A stretch of DNA of 64,000 nt from Albimonas sp963977235 (GCF_963977235.1 NZ_CAXBOD010000016.1:1-64000); one strand, 5' to 3'; shown: positions 1 to 9,006, counted from the first letter of the stretch. Translations and numbers: made by a program. The notes: a model not told the origin generated them from the letters alone.

Positions 1-74
1 CCTGTTCTTTGGTGAGTCGGGAGCCCGCCGGAGGCTCCCGCACGCCGGACTCCTACGCCCCCATCCCACCCGGA

Positions 75-168
75 CGCGACGCAGCCAAGCCCGCCCGCAG
101 GGCGCCTGTAGACCGTTTGCAGAATCCGTTTCTACGGGCGCCCTGCGCGCGGGCCTGGCTGCGTCGCG
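75..168. repeat. 94-bp palindromic repeat, copy 1 of a dispersed family
   Basis: Inverted repeat with two 37-nt arms (75-111 and 132-168) that differ at three positions, around a 20-nt loop. The inner part of the left arm (87-111, ending GGGCGCCTGTAG) recurs letter for letter in opposite orientation at 46140-46164. It lies just past the 3' end of recR, so it would form a hairpin at the end of that transcript, but there is no U-run. A smaller nested hairpin (GGGAGCC/GGCTCCC, about 19-39) lies beside it. I see no gene in positions 1-184. A REP/BIME-like element is the best description; the family name is unknown to me. Confidence 0.7.
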
Positions 169-184
169 CCGTTTGCGAGGCGCG

Positions 185-778
185 TCAGAGCCTCCGCCGC
201 GCCCTCAGGGCTGCGCCGATGGTGCCGTCGTCCAGGAAGTCGAGTTCCCCGCCGACCGGCACCCCCTGCGCCAGGGATGTCGCCGAGACCCCGTCGGGGA
301 GGATGTCGGCCACGTAGTGGGCCGTGGTCTGTCCGTCGATCGTCGCCGGCAGGGCCAGGATCACTTCGGCGACCCCGTCGCGCACGCGCTCCGCCAGCCG
401 CGGCAGGCCCAGCTCGTCGGGGCCGGTCCCGTCGAGCGCGTTCAGCAACCCGCCGAGCACGTGATACCGCCCGCGATAGGCCGAGGCCCGCTCCATCGCC
501 CACAGGTCCGCCACGTCCTGCACCACGCAGATCAGCGTCGCGTCGCGCTTGGGGTCCGAGCAGATCCGGCAGCGGTCGCCGGTCGAGAGGTTCCCGCACT
601 CGAGACACGGCTTGACCGTGCGGGCCACCTCGGCCATCGCCTCGGCCAGCGGCGCCAGCAGCAGATCGCGCTTGCGCATCAGGTGCAGCGCCGCCCGCCG
701 GGCCGAGCGGGGGCCCAGCCCCGGCAGGCGGGCCAGCAGCTCGATCAGCCGCTCGACGGGCTCCTGTCCCTGGGTCAT
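185..778 (-). CDS. recR: Recombination mediator protein RecR
   Basis: RecR works with RecO and RecF to load RecA on gapped DNA in the cytoplasm. The 197-residue product has the usual family length and order: a helix-hairpin-helix (LPGLGPRSARR, about 18-28), a four-cysteine zinc finger (C58, C61, C70, C73), and a Toprim domain starting near residue 80. The ATG overlaps the stop of the ABC exporter upstream (ATGA, 775-778), so the two are translationally coupled. In many bacteria recR follows dnaX and ybaB; here it follows an exporter gene, so the classic neighbourhood is not visible. A palindromic repeat lies directly downstream. Confidence 0.97.
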   Translation of the reverse strand: MTQGQEPVERLIELLARLPGLGPRSARRAALHLMRKRDLLLAPLAEAMAEVARTVKPCLECGNLSTGDRCRICSDPKRDATLICVVQDVADLWAMERASAYRGRYHVLGGLLNALDGTGPDELGLPRLAERVRDGVAEVILALPATIDGQTTAHYVADILPDGVSATSLAQGVPVGGELDFLDDGTIGAALRARRRL

Positions 779-2586
779 GCCTCCTCCCGGAACTGCAGTC
801 GGTAGAGGTCGGCGTAGAGGCCGCCCCGGGCCAGCAGCTCGTCATGGCCGCCGGTCTCCGCGATGCGGCCGGCGTCCATCGCCGCGATGATGTCGGCGTC
901 GCGGATGGTCGAGAGCCGGTGCGCGATCACCACCACCGTGCGCCCCTGCGCCAGCCGGTCCAGCGCCGCGCGCACCTTGGCCTCCGATTCCGCGTCCAGC
1001 GCCGAGGTCGGCTCGTCCAGAAGCAGGATCGGCGCGTCCTTGAGCATCGCGCGCGCGATGGTCAGCCGCTGCCGTTCGCCGCCCGAGAAGCGCAGCCCCC
1101 GCTCGCCGCAGGGGGTGTCGATCCCCTCGGGCAGGGCCGAGACGAAATCCCAGGCGTTGGCGTCGCGCAGGGCCTGCTCGATCTCCTCGCGGCTGGCGTC
1201 CGGCCGGCCGAAGCCGACGTTGCGCGCGATGGTGTCGTCGAAGATCACCGCGTCCTGGCCGACCACCGCCACCTGCCCGCGCAGGCTTTCGAGCGTCGCG
1301 TCGCGCACGTCGCGCCCGTCGACGGCCACCCGGCCCGCCGAGACGTCGTAGAGCCGCGGGATCAGGTTCATCAGCGTGGTCTTGCCCGCGCCGGACCGAC
1401 CCACCAGCGCCACCCGCGCCCCCGCCGGGATGGTCAGCGACACGTCGCTCAGCGCCGGCACGCCGCCGCCGTAGTGGAAGGAAACCCCCTCGAAGCGCAC
1501 CTCGCCCTTCGCCCGCGGCAGCGCCGTGGCGCCGGGACGGTCCGAGATCGCGGGCGTCGCGTCGATCACGTCGAAGATCCGCTCGCCTGCCGCGGCGCCC
1601 TGCTGGATCTCGGCATAGAGGGTGCCGAAGCCCCGCAGGCTCTGCCCGGCGATCAGGAAAGAGGAAACGAAGGCCATGAATTCGCCGATCGAGTTCTCGC
1701 CGCTCGCGATGCGCGAGCCGATCACCCAGAAGATGATCGCCAGACCCAGACCCGCCAGCATCTCGAGAAACGGGTCGATGCGCGCGCGCTGATCGGCGGC
1801 GCGGACCCGCAGGCGGCGCAGGCTCTCGAAGGTCTCGCCGGCCTTCCGGGCCAGATACCCCTCCAGCCGGTAGGTCTTGGACAGGCGAATGCCCCCCAGC
1901 CCCTCGGCCACCCGCGCGGCCATCACCGCGGCCTCCTCGTTCGAGCGGCGCGCGATCCGGCGCAGGCGCCGGCCGATGTTGCCGATGGGGATGGCGGCGG
2001 CGGGCAGGGCGGCCAGCGCATAGAGCGTCAGTTCCCAGTCGATCCACAAGAGCGCGCCGAGCAGGCCGATCACCGTCAGCCCGTCGCGGATCAGCGCGGT
2101 GATCAGCTTCTCGCAGGCGGTGTGCAGCACCAGGATATCGGTGGTGAAGCGCGAGGCGGTGGCCGCCGGCGCCTCGCGGTCGAGGCGCGCGAGGTCGGCG
2201 CGCACCAGCGCGCCGTACATCGCCACCTGCAGGTTGCGGTCGACCTCGGCCAGGATCTTGTTGGTCTGCAGGCGCTGGGCGTAGAGCGCGGCCGACTTCG
2301 CACTCACCGCCACGATCACCAGCCAGGGCGCCAGCGCGATCATCTGCGCGTCGCGCGTCTCGAACGCGTCGAGCGCATTGCGGATGATCAGCGGATAGGC
2401 CGAGGTCGAGCCCGCCACCATTGCGATCAGCGCGAGGTTGACCAGCAGCCGTTTCCAGTGCGGCGAGAGCCAGTCGCGCCACATGCGCATCATCACGTCG
2501 CGGGCGCGGCCCTCCGGCGCGCGGCCCGGCGCGCGGTCTGGCGGCGCCGAGGCGGGGGCTGCGGCGCGGGCGGCGGCATCGGCCAT
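775..2586 (-). CDS. ABC exporter, fused membrane and ATPase domains (MsbA-like)
   Basis: A 603-residue half-transporter expected to work as a homodimer in the inner membrane. The membrane domain occupies about residues 45-330. The ATPase domain shows Walker A (GRSGAGKTT, near 396), the signature (SGGERQR, near 501), Walker B (ILLLDEPTSALD, near 520) and the switch histidine (AHRLSTI). This layout is that of MsbA-type lipid or drug exporters, but the substrate cannot be read from sequence. I chose the ATG at 2586, which gives a short Ala/Pro/Arg-rich cytoplasmic tail; an internal MMRMW start about 30 codons later is possible. The open frame continues far upstream, antisense to the GH13 gene, but that part is a shadow. 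The stop overlaps recR. Confidence 0.92.
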   Translation of the reverse strand: MADAAARAAAPASAPPDRAPGRAPEGRARDVMMRMWRDWLSPHWKRLLVNLALIAMVAGSTSAYPLIIRNALDAFETRDAQMIALAPWLVIVAVSAKSAALYAQRLQTNKILAEVDRNLQVAMYGALVRADLARLDREAPAATASRFTTDILVLHTACEKLITALIRDGLTVIGLLGALLWIDWELTLYALAALPAAAIPIGNIGRRLRRIARRSNEEAAVMAARVAEGLGGIRLSKTYRLEGYLARKAGETFESLRRLRVRAADQRARIDPFLEMLAGLGLAIIFWVIGSRIASGENSIGEFMAFVSSFLIAGQSLRGFGTLYAEIQQGAAAGERIFDVIDATPAISDRPGATALPRAKGEVRFEGVSFHYGGGVPALSDVSLTIPAGARVALVGRSGAGKTTLMNLIPRLYDVSAGRVAVDGRDVRDATLESLRGQVAVVGQDAVIFDDTIARNVGFGRPDASREEIEQALRDANAWDFVSALPEGIDTPCGERGLRFSGGERQRLTIARAMLKDAPILLLDEPTSALDAESEAKVRAALDRLAQGRTVVVIAHRLSTIRDADIIAAMDAGRIAETGGHDELLARGGLYADLYRLQFREEA

Positions 2587-2814
2587 GCGGGGTCTCCGTC
2601 GTCTCGGGCCCCCATGTCTAGGGGATTGCGGGGCGAGGTCCAGAGGGCAGGGCGTCCCGCCCGCCGCGCGCGCCGCACCGGCCGGGTCCCGATCCGGGCG
2701 CCGGCCGCGCGTCGATCCCTGCACTGGCCGCGCCGCGCGCCCGGTCCATATCGTTCCCGAGCCAGGCTGTCCGCGGCGACCTCCCGCCCTGCGACGCTTC
2801 CAGGAGATCCGGCC

Positions 2815-4605
2815 ATGAACGAGGCCCCTTCCGCCGCGCCCCCGATGGGCGCGGTCGCCCATTCCGATGGAACCGCCTTTCGCGTCTGGGCGCCCAACGC
2901 CGAGGCGGTCCATGTCGTCGGCGACTTCAACGACTGGTCCGAGGACGCCGACCCGATGACCCGCGAGGACGACGGCTGCTGGGTCGTCGACCTCCCCCAC
3001 GCGGCGCCCGGTCACGAATACCGCTACCGCATCTCGGCGGGGGGCGAGGTGTTCTCGCGCATCGACCCCTGGGCGCGGGCGGTGACCGGCTCGGTCGGCA
3101 ACGGCATCGTGACTGCGCCCGCCTCGGCCCCCGAGGACGGCTTCCAGCGTCCCGACTGGAACCGCATGGTGATCTACGAGATGCATCTCGGCACCTTCAA
3201 CCGGTCCGATCCGGACCGGCCCGGGGGCTTCGCCTCGGCGGTCGAGAAGTTCGATCACCTGCGCCGCCTTGGCGTCAACGCCCTGCAATTGATGCCGATC
3301 CAGGAGTTCGCGGGCGACCTGAGCTGGGGCTACAACCCCGCCCATATCTTCGCGGTCGAGACCGCCTACGGCGGGCCCGAGGGCTTCCGCGCCTTCCTGC
3401 GCGAGGCCCACGCCTCGGGCTTCGCGGTGCTGATGGACGTGGTCTACAACCACTTCGGACCCTCGGACCTCGACCTCTGGCGCTTCGACGGCTGGTGCGA
3501 GGACGACAAGGGCGGGATCTATTTCTACAACGACCCCCGCTCGGACACGCCCTGGGGCGACACGCGGCCCGACTACGGCCGTCCGGAGGTGCGCCGCTTC
3601 ATCCGCGAGAACGCGCTGCACTGGCTGTCGGACTACGGCGTCGACGGGCTGCGCTTCGACATGACCCTCTATATCCGCACGATCTCGGGGGACGAGGGGT
3701 CGCAGGACGACGCGCTGCCCGAGGGCTGGAGCCTGATGCAGGAGGTCAACGCGGCCATCGCCGAGCGGTTCCCCGGCCGCATCGCCATCGCCGAGGACCT
3801 GCGCCGCAACCGCGCCGTCACCGAGCCGGTCGAGCAGGGCGGCGCGGGTTTCGGCGCCCAGTGGGACGCGGGCTTCGTGCATCCGATCCGCGAGGCGCTG
3901 ATCGCCCCGCGCGACGAGGACCGCAGCATGCAGGCGGTGGTCGACGCGCTGACCTGCTCGGGCGCCGACGATCCCTTCCGGCGGGTGGTCTATACCGAGA
4001 GCCACGACGAGGTGGCCAACGGCCAGTCCCGGGTTCCCCATGAGATCGACGGCGACGGCCCGGCGGGCTGGGCGGCGCAGAAGCGCTCGGCGCTGGGGGC
4101 GGCGCTGATGTTCTCGGCCGCCGGGATCCCGATGCTGTTTCAGGGGCAGGAGTTCCTGCAGGGCGGCTGGTTCGACGACGAGGTTCCCCTCGACTGGGAT
4201 CTCGACGAGACGTTCCGGGGGGTGACGCGCCTCTATCGCGACCTGATCGCGCTGCGGCTCGACCGGGTGGGGGACGCGGCCGGGCTGTCGGGGCGGGCGA
4301 CGGAGGTGCTGCTGATGGACGAGACGCGCAAGCTGGTGGCGATCCATCGCCACGAGGGATCGCAGGACGCGGGCGCGATCGTGGTCTTCAACTTCCGCCA
4401 CGAGCCGGCCGAGGAGGTCGAGATCGGCCTGCCGGCAGGCGGCGTCTGGCGGCTGCGGCTCAACACCGACTGGGACGGCTACAGCCCGGACTTCGCAGGG
4501 TTTCCCTCGGGCCCGATGGAGGCCGAGGAGGGCGAACGCGACGGTCAGCCCTTCCACGGCCGCGTCTCGATCGGCTCCTACTCGGCCCTGATCTTCACGC
4601 GCTGA
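2815..4605 (+). CDS. GH13 alpha-amylase family enzyme, branching-enzyme-like
   Basis: A 596-residue glycoside hydrolase family 13 protein that should act on alpha-glucans. An N-terminal CBM48-like domain (about 20-95) precedes the catalytic barrel. Visible motifs are DVVYNH (208-213), GLRFD with nucleophile D282, the acid E327 in IAEDL, and SHDEV (H397-D398), then a C-terminal beta domain. The domain order fits short glycogen branching enzymes, and maltooligosyltrehalose trehalohydrolase (TreZ) has a similar plan, so the exact reaction is uncertain. The ATG at 2815 follows CAGGAGATCC. No other glycogen or trehalose synthesis gene is nearby. Confidence 0.85.
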   Translation: MNEAPSAAPPMGAVAHSDGTAFRVWAPNAEAVHVVGDFNDWSEDADPMTREDDGCWVVDLPHAAPGHEYRYRISAGGEVFSRIDPWARAVTGSVGNGIVTAPASAPEDGFQRPDWNRMVIYEMHLGTFNRSDPDRPGGFASAVEKFDHLRRLGVNALQLMPIQEFAGDLSWGYNPAHIFAVETAYGGPEGFRAFLREAHASGFAVLMDVVYNHFGPSDLDLWRFDGWCEDDKGGIYFYNDPRSDTPWGDTRPDYGRPEVRRFIRENALHWLSDYGVDGLRFDMTLYIRTISGDEGSQDDALPEGWSLMQEVNAAIAERFPGRIAIAEDLRRNRAVTEPVEQGGAGFGAQWDAGFVHPIREALIAPRDEDRSMQAVVDALTCSGADDPFRRVVYTESHDEVANGQSRVPHEIDGDGPAGWAAQKRSALGAALMFSAAGIPMLFQGQEFLQGGWFDDEVPLDWDLDETFRGVTRLYRDLIALRLDRVGDAAGLSGRATEVLLMDETRKLVAIHRHEGSQDAGAIVVFNFRHEPAEEVEIGLPAGGVWRLRLNTDWDGYSPDFAGFPSGPMEAEEGERDGQPFHGRVSIGSYSALIFTR

Positions 4606-5045
4606 GAGGGACGCCGCGCGGCCGCGCGGCTTTGGCGGGGGCGCCGCGTCGGGCGGGGCGCCGGCTGCCCGGGTCCGCCCGCGGCGCATGGCGGGCGTTG
4701 GCGCGTGGGGCCAAGGGCGCCCGGGATCGGCGGCGCGCCGGCGCGGCGGGCGGCCCGAGGGTTGGGGGGCGAACGGCCCGCCTGTGGGCGCCGCGGAGCG
4801 CCCGTCGGCCGGGGCGCCGCGCTCCCGGACCGCACGGAGGTCTGACAGGTCGAGGTCGCAGGCGGGGACGGCCGGGGGCGGAGGGCGGTCGCCGGAGGCG
4901 CCTCACGGCGCCGGCGCGAGACCACGGGCCCTGCGGCCGGGGCGGCCGATACCGGGGCGCCTGGCGTAGGCGCGCGGCGCTCGGACACGAAGAAGGCGGC
5001 CCCGGGGGCCGCCTTTTTCGTGTCCGAGCGCCGCGCAGGCGGGGC
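4606..5045. other. Gap between convergent genes, no gene seen
   Basis: 440 bp of extremely GC-rich DNA between the GH13 gene and the NDUFA12 gene, which converge. The only structure I can support is the long palindrome at 4972-5036. Open frames here run across on several strands, as expected at this GC content, and none looks like a gene. Confidence 0.6.
4972..5036. terminator. 65-bp near-perfect palindrome, bidirectional terminator
   Basis: Left arm GCGCGGCGCTCGGACACGAA and onward pairs with its mirror to position 5036 with a single G-T pair in about 31 bp. The inner GGCGGCCCC/GGGGCCGCC stem is followed by TTTTT on the plus strand, a classic intrinsic terminator for the GH13 gene. The same structure ends ten bases after the NDUFA12 stop on the minus strand. 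The stem is far longer than termination requires. Confidence 0.85.
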
Positions 5046-5426
5046 TTACTCCGGCGTCCAGGCCTCGTAGTCGCCGGCGACGCGGGGGCGGGTTGCCGGC
5101 GTCAGGACCGAGCCGGGGGGGTGGTAGGCCGCCTCGGTGCCCGTCAGGTTCGGGCGGTGCGGCTTTTCCCATTTCTGGGTCGGCAGGGGCTTCTCGGTCG
5201 GGGTCTCGTCCCAGGTGAAATGCAGCCAGCCATGCCAGTCGGGCGGGACCATCGAGGCCTCGGCCTCGCCCTTGTAGAGCACCCAGCGGCGCTTGCCGTC
5301 GGCGGTGCGCCAGTAGGTGTTGCCGAGGTCGTCCTCGCCCACCTTGGTCTGCCGGGAGACGGTCAGGCGCGTGATGATCGGCGCGCCGTTCCACCAGGTG
5401 AAGATGCTCTTGAGCGTGTCGATCAT
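5046..5426 (-). CDS. NADH:ubiquinone oxidoreductase subunit, NDUFA12 family
   Basis: Accessory subunit of respiratory complex I (mitochondrial B17.2/NDUFA12 counterpart), found in Alphaproteobacteria outside the main nuo operon. The 126-residue product starts MIDTLKSIFTWWNG and carries the family pattern: G-N-x-Y-W-R, R-R-W-V-x-Y, then E-A-S-M-V-P-P-D-W-H-x-W-L-H (about 57-70) and a proline-rich tail. I chose the ATG at 5426 because everything before it in the long frame is low-complexity. In related genomes this gene sits close to mlaD, DUF2155 and aat, as it does here, with a sugar phosphomutase inserted between. Confidence 0.92.
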   Translation of the reverse strand: MIDTLKSIFTWWNGAPIITRLTVSRQTKVGEDDLGNTYWRTADGKRRWVLYKGEAEASMVPPDWHGWLHFTWDETPTEKPLPTQKWEKPHRPNLTGTEAAYHPPGSVLTPATRPRVAGDYEAWTPE

Positions 5427-5778
5427 CGCCGCCTCGGTCTGCTGCCTTCGGGGCGCTTCTACCACGAAACGCGCGGGCGTCCAGAGTTCGGGTGACGCGG
5501 GCGGGTCCCGGGCGGGCCTCGAGCGGGTCCTGGCCGCCGGCGCCGGCGCCGGCGCGGGCCGCGCGGCCCGCGCGGATGTGCGCGAAGGATGCCCGCGCGC
5601 AAGGCGCCGTTTCGCTCGGGGCGCCGCGTCGCCGATGACGAAACAATGAATGCGCCCCGGGCGCCTTGCCGCGGCGCCGCATGGACGCTCGCAAAGCGGC
5701 GCGCGGCGGGCCATAAAACCCCTCGCGCGGGGGCTCGCCCGGCGCGCCTCAGGCCCCGAAGACCACCCGGAGCAACAG
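5427..5778. other. Divergent intergenic region, no gene seen
   Basis: 352 bp between the divergent NDUFA12 and phosphomutase genes, so it should hold both promoters. It contains a run of GGCGCC/GCCGGC units near 5530-5575 and a slightly less GC-rich patch (GATGACGAAACAATGAATG, about 5634-5652). I cannot assign a promoter with confidence. GGAG seven bases before 5779 is the likely ribosome site of the phosphomutase. Confidence 0.5.
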
Positions 5779-7272
5779 ATGCCCAAGCCGCTTCCCGCCG
5801 TCGCCGCCAACACCTGGGACGAGCTGCGCGAACCGATGATCGTGCCCACGGGCTTCCGCGAATACGACGCCCGCTGGCGCTTCCCCGAGGAGATCAACCT
5901 CCCCGGCATGACCGCGCTGGGCCTGGGCCTGGGCACGCAGATGCACGAGGCCGGCGTGCCCCCGCGGATCGCGGTGGGCAACGACTACCGCTCGTATTCG
6001 CTGAGCATCAAGAACGCGCTGATGCTGGGGCTGATGCAGGCGGGGATCGAGGTGCTGGACATCGGCCCGGCCGTCTCCCCGATGGCCTATTTCGCGCAGT
6101 TCCACCTGGACGCGGCGGTGGCGATGGTCACCGCCTCGCACAATCCCAACGGCTGGACCGGGGTGAAGATGGGCTTCCATCGCCCCCTGACCCATGGGCC
6201 CGACGAGATGGCGCGGCTGAAGGCGATCGTGCTGAACGGCGAGGGGGTCGAGCGGCCCGGCGGCTCGATCAAGCGGGTCGACGGGGTGCGCGAGGTCTAT
6301 CTCGACGACCTGGTGGGCGACTTCAAGCTCAGCCGGCCGCTGAAGGTGGTCTGCGCCTGCGGCAACGGCACCGCCTCGCATTTCGGGCCCGAGCTGCTGG
6401 CGCGCATCGGGGCCGAGGTGGTGCCGCTGCACTGCGAGCTCGACTACACCTTCCCCCACTACAACCCCAACCCCGAGGCGATGGAGATGCTCCACGACAT
6501 GTCTCGCGCGGTGAAGGAATCGGGCGCGGACATCGCGCTGGGCTTTGACGGCGACGGCGACCGCTGCGGGGTGGTGGACGACGAGGGCGACGAGATCTTT
6601 GCCGACAAGGTGGGGGTGATCCTGGCGCGCGACCTCGCGCCGATGCACCCGGGCGCGACCTTTGTGGCGGACGTGAAGTCGACGGGGCTGTTCGCCTCGG
6701 ACCCGGTGCTGAAGGCGCACGGGATCAAGGCCGATTACTGGAAGACCGGCCACTCTCACATGAAGCGCCGGGTGAAGGAGCTGGGCGCGCTGGCGGGGTT
6801 CGAGAAGTCGGGCCACTACTTCCTCGCCGAGCCGATCGGGCGCGGCTACGACTGCGGGATGCGGGTGGCGGTCGAGATCTGCAAGGCGCTGGACCGCAAC
6901 CCTGACAAGTCGATGTCCGACCTCAAGCACGCGCTGCCCAAGACCTGGTCGACGCCCACCATGTCGCCGTTCTGCCCGGACGGGGAGAAGTATGGCGTCA
7001 TCGACCGGCTGGCCGCGAAGCTGACCGCGATGGCGGACGCCGGCGAGACCCTTGCGGGCCGCAAGATCGTCGAGGCGATCACCGTCAACGGCGCCCGGCT
7101 GATGCTCGACAACGGCGCCTGGGGGCTGGTGCGGGCGTCGTCGAACACGCCCAACCTGGTGGTGGTCTGCGAGAGCCCCGAGTCGGAGGCCGAGATGCGC
7201 GCGATCTTCGAGGATCTCGACGCGATCATCCGCACCGAACCCTCGGTGGGCGAGTACGACCAGAAGATCTGA
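5779..7272 (+). CDS. Phosphomannomutase/phosphoglucomutase
   Basis: Alpha-D-phosphohexomutase that interconverts hexose 1- and 6-phosphates to supply nucleotide sugars for polysaccharide or glycogen synthesis. Of 497 residues, the phosphoserine loop is TASHNP with S120, the metal loop is DGDGDR (257-262), the sugar-binding loop is FEKSGHYF, and a C-terminal phosphate-binding domain follows. The length and the GFREYDARW start fit the PMM/PGM (ManB-like) branch; the preferred sugar cannot be decided. The ATG at 5779 follows CCGGAGCAACAG. A very long hairpin lies in its 3' flank. Confidence 0.93.
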   Translation: MPKPLPAVAANTWDELREPMIVPTGFREYDARWRFPEEINLPGMTALGLGLGTQMHEAGVPPRIAVGNDYRSYSLSIKNALMLGLMQAGIEVLDIGPAVSPMAYFAQFHLDAAVAMVTASHNPNGWTGVKMGFHRPLTHGPDEMARLKAIVLNGEGVERPGGSIKRVDGVREVYLDDLVGDFKLSRPLKVVCACGNGTASHFGPELLARIGAEVVPLHCELDYTFPHYNPNPEAMEMLHDMSRAVKESGADIALGFDGDGDRCGVVDDEGDEIFADKVGVILARDLAPMHPGATFVADVKSTGLFASDPVLKAHGIKADYWKTGHSHMKRRVKELGALAGFEKSGHYFLAEPIGRGYDCGMRVAVEICKALDRNPDKSMSDLKHALPKTWSTPTMSPFCPDGEKYGVIDRLAAKLTAMADAGETLAGRKIVEAITVNGARLMLDNGAWGLVRASSNTPNLVVVCESPESEAEMRAIFEDLDAIIRTEPSVGEYDQKI

Positions 7273-7777
7273 CCAAAGCGCCCGGAGCGGGCCTCGCGAG
7301 GCGGGGCTCGCGCGGCCTGCGCGGCCGGGGGCCGCGCGGAAGGCGCTTCGGGATCTCACCCGGGAACAGGGCCGCGCCTGTTCCCCGAAGCCGTCCGTCG
7401 CTGTTGATGCCTGAGCGACTCGCCCGCAGGGGTCAAGGACAAGCCCCCTTCGGGGGTCGCTTCGCGATCCCTGACCCCTGCGGACGAGTCGCTCTGATCG
7501 GCATCAGCGACGGACGGCTCCGGGGAACAGGCGCTTCGCGAGGACCTCTGACCGGGGGCGCCCGGATGGGAGGGGGCGCGGGCCGGGGGGTTGCGCCGCG
7601 CGCGCGGGCGCCTACCTGCGGCAGGCGCACCGCGGTCTGCCCGGCCAGGGTTGCGGCGGCGTCGCCGATTGCGGAATCTCCGCTCAGGCGGCAACCTGCC
7701 GCCGAATTTCGGCCGGGCTCCCGCAGGGGCCGGGCACGGCAAGCTGGCAGGCGCGCTCCGGCGCGGAAAGGAAGACG
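7273..7777. other. Gap dominated by a giant hairpin
   Basis: 505 bp between the phosphomutase and mlaD. About 160 bp of it is the inverted repeat described at 7374-7534. A short GCGCCT/AGGCGC hairpin lies near 7609-7630. The last 20 bases carry the mlaD ribosome site (AAGGAAG, about 7768). No gene is seen. Confidence 0.6.
7374..7534. repeat. 161-bp long inverted repeat with UUCG-type tip
   Basis: Arms of about 65 nt pair almost throughout. The outer block GCGCCTGTTCCCCG returns as CGGGGAACAGGCGC; then GCCGTCCGTCGCTG, GCGACTCG and CCGCAGGGGTCA blocks each find their complements, interrupted by one internal loop of about 10 nt per side. The centre is CCCCCTTCGGGGG, a hairpin of the stable C-UUCG-G type. 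It has no U-run and no coding frame. It could be a mobile palindromic element, an mRNA end structure or a DNA cruciform. Confidence 0.75.
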
Positions 7778-8233
7778 ATGGCGAGCAGCGCGGCGGAGAC
7801 CCTGATCGGGGCGGCGGTGATCGCCGTCGCCGCCGGATTCCTCGTCTACGGCGCCCAGACCGCCGACCTCGGACCGACGGGCAGCGACCGCTATGAGCTG
7901 AAGGCCGCCTTCCGCAAGGTCGAGGGGGTGTCGGTCGGCGCCGACGTCAAGATCGCGGGCGTCAAGGTCGGCTCGGTCGCCTCGCTCGAGCTCGATCCGG
8001 GCACCTACCAGGCGGTCGCCATGCTGACCATCGACAGCACCGTGAAACTGCCCGACGATTCCGACGCCGCCATCCAGTCCGAAGGGCTGCTGGGGGGCAA
8101 CTACGTCGCCATCACGCCCGGCGGCTCGGACCTGATGCTCGCTCCGGGCGAGGAGATTCTCTACACGCAGGGCTCGGTCAACCTGATGGACCTGGTGGGA
8201 CGCGCGATCTCGTCCTCGGGAGCCTCGGATTGA
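7778..8233 (+). CDS. mlaD: MlaD-type phospholipid-binding protein (MCE domain)
   Basis: Inner-membrane-anchored periplasmic lipid-binding subunit of the Mla system, which moves phospholipids between outer and inner membranes. The 151-residue product has one N-terminal membrane segment (about 7-27) and a single MCE domain (about 38-117) with VGADVKIAGVKVGSV and SEGLLGGNYVAI, typical of MlaD. The partner genes mlaE, mlaF, mlaC and mlaB are not in this window, so they must be elsewhere. The ATG has a good site (AAGGAAGACG). Its stop overlaps the TTG start of the methyltransferase (TTGA, 8230-8233). Confidence 0.92.
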   Translation: MASSAAETLIGAAVIAVAAGFLVYGAQTADLGPTGSDRYELKAAFRKVEGVSVGADVKIAGVKVGSVASLELDPGTYQAVAMLTIDSTVKLPDDSDAAIQSEGLLGGNYVAITPGGSDLMLAPGEEILYTQGSVNLMDLVGRAISSSGASD

Positions 8234-9006
8234 CCTCCGCCTCCGCGCCCGCCGCCGATCACTGGAACGCGCAGGGCTATGCGCAGGCGGCCCGGTTCGT
8301 GTCCGACCTCGGCGCGCCGGTGGTGGCGCTGCTGGATCCCGCGCCCGGCGAGCGGATCCTGGACCTGGGTTGCGGCGACGGCGCGCTGACCGCGCGGCTG
8401 GTCGAGATGGGCGCGCGGGTGACCGGCGTGGACGCCTCGCCCGACATGATCGCCGCCGCCCGCGCCCGCGGGATCGAGGCGCAGGTGATGGACGCCGCCG
8501 CGCTGACCTTCGAGCGCGCCTTCGACGCCGTCTTCTCCAACGCCGCGCTGCACTGGATGGTGGACGCGCCCGCGGTGCTGTCGGGCGTCGCCCGCGCCCT
8601 GGTCCCCGGCGGCCGCTTCGTGGCCGAGCAGGGGGGCATGGGCAACGTCGCGGCGATCCGCACCGCCATGATCGCGGTGCTGGCCGAGGAGGGCGTCGCG
8701 ACCACGCTGCACGAGGTCTGGCGCTTTCCCTCCCCCGCCGAGCAGACGGCCGCGCTGGAATCGGCTGGCTTCGTCGTGGAAAGCATCGAGCTGATCCCCC
8801 GCCCCACCCCCGTCGCCGCGGGGATGGAGCAGTGGCTGGCGGTGCTCGCCGCCCCCGCGCTGGCGATGCTGCCCGAGTCGCGGCGCGAGGCCGCCCGCGC
8901 CCGGATCGCCGCGCTCGCCGCCCCCGCGCTGCGCGACGGCGCGGGGAACTGGACCGCCGACTATGTGCGGCTGCGCTTTCGCGCGCGACTGGAGAGAGCC
9001 GAATGA
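8230..9006 (+). CDS. Class I SAM-dependent methyltransferase
   Basis: A 258-residue soluble methyltransferase of the UbiE/BioC-like type 11 fold. Motif I is ILDLGCGDG (about 43-51), then VTGVDASPDMI, and the SNAALHWM segment seen in trans-aconitate and BioC-type enzymes. The substrate is unknown. The start is an unusual TTG at 8230 overlapping the mlaD stop, chosen because the protein begins directly before the conserved HWNAQGYAQ segment and no ATG is available. Its stop overlaps the next start (ATGA), so mlaD, this gene and the DUF2155 gene are one translationally coupled unit. Confidence 0.88.
   Translation: MTSASAPAADHWNAQGYAQAARFVSDLGAPVVALLDPAPGERILDLGCGDGALTARLVEMGARVTGVDASPDMIAAARARGIEAQVMDAAALTFERAFDAVFSNAALHWMVDAPAVLSGVARALVPGGRFVAEQGGMGNVAAIRTAMIAVLAEEGVATTLHEVWRFPSPAEQTAALESAGFVVESIELIPRPTPVAAGMEQWLAVLAAPALAMLPESRREAARARIAALAAPALRDGAGNWTADYVRLRFRARLERAE

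Noticed and set aside
775..4689. Open frame of 1304 codons on the minus strand
   Set aside because: Only 775-2586 encodes the ABC exporter. The rest is antisense to the GH13 gene, lacks any family pattern, and exists because stops are rare at this GC content.
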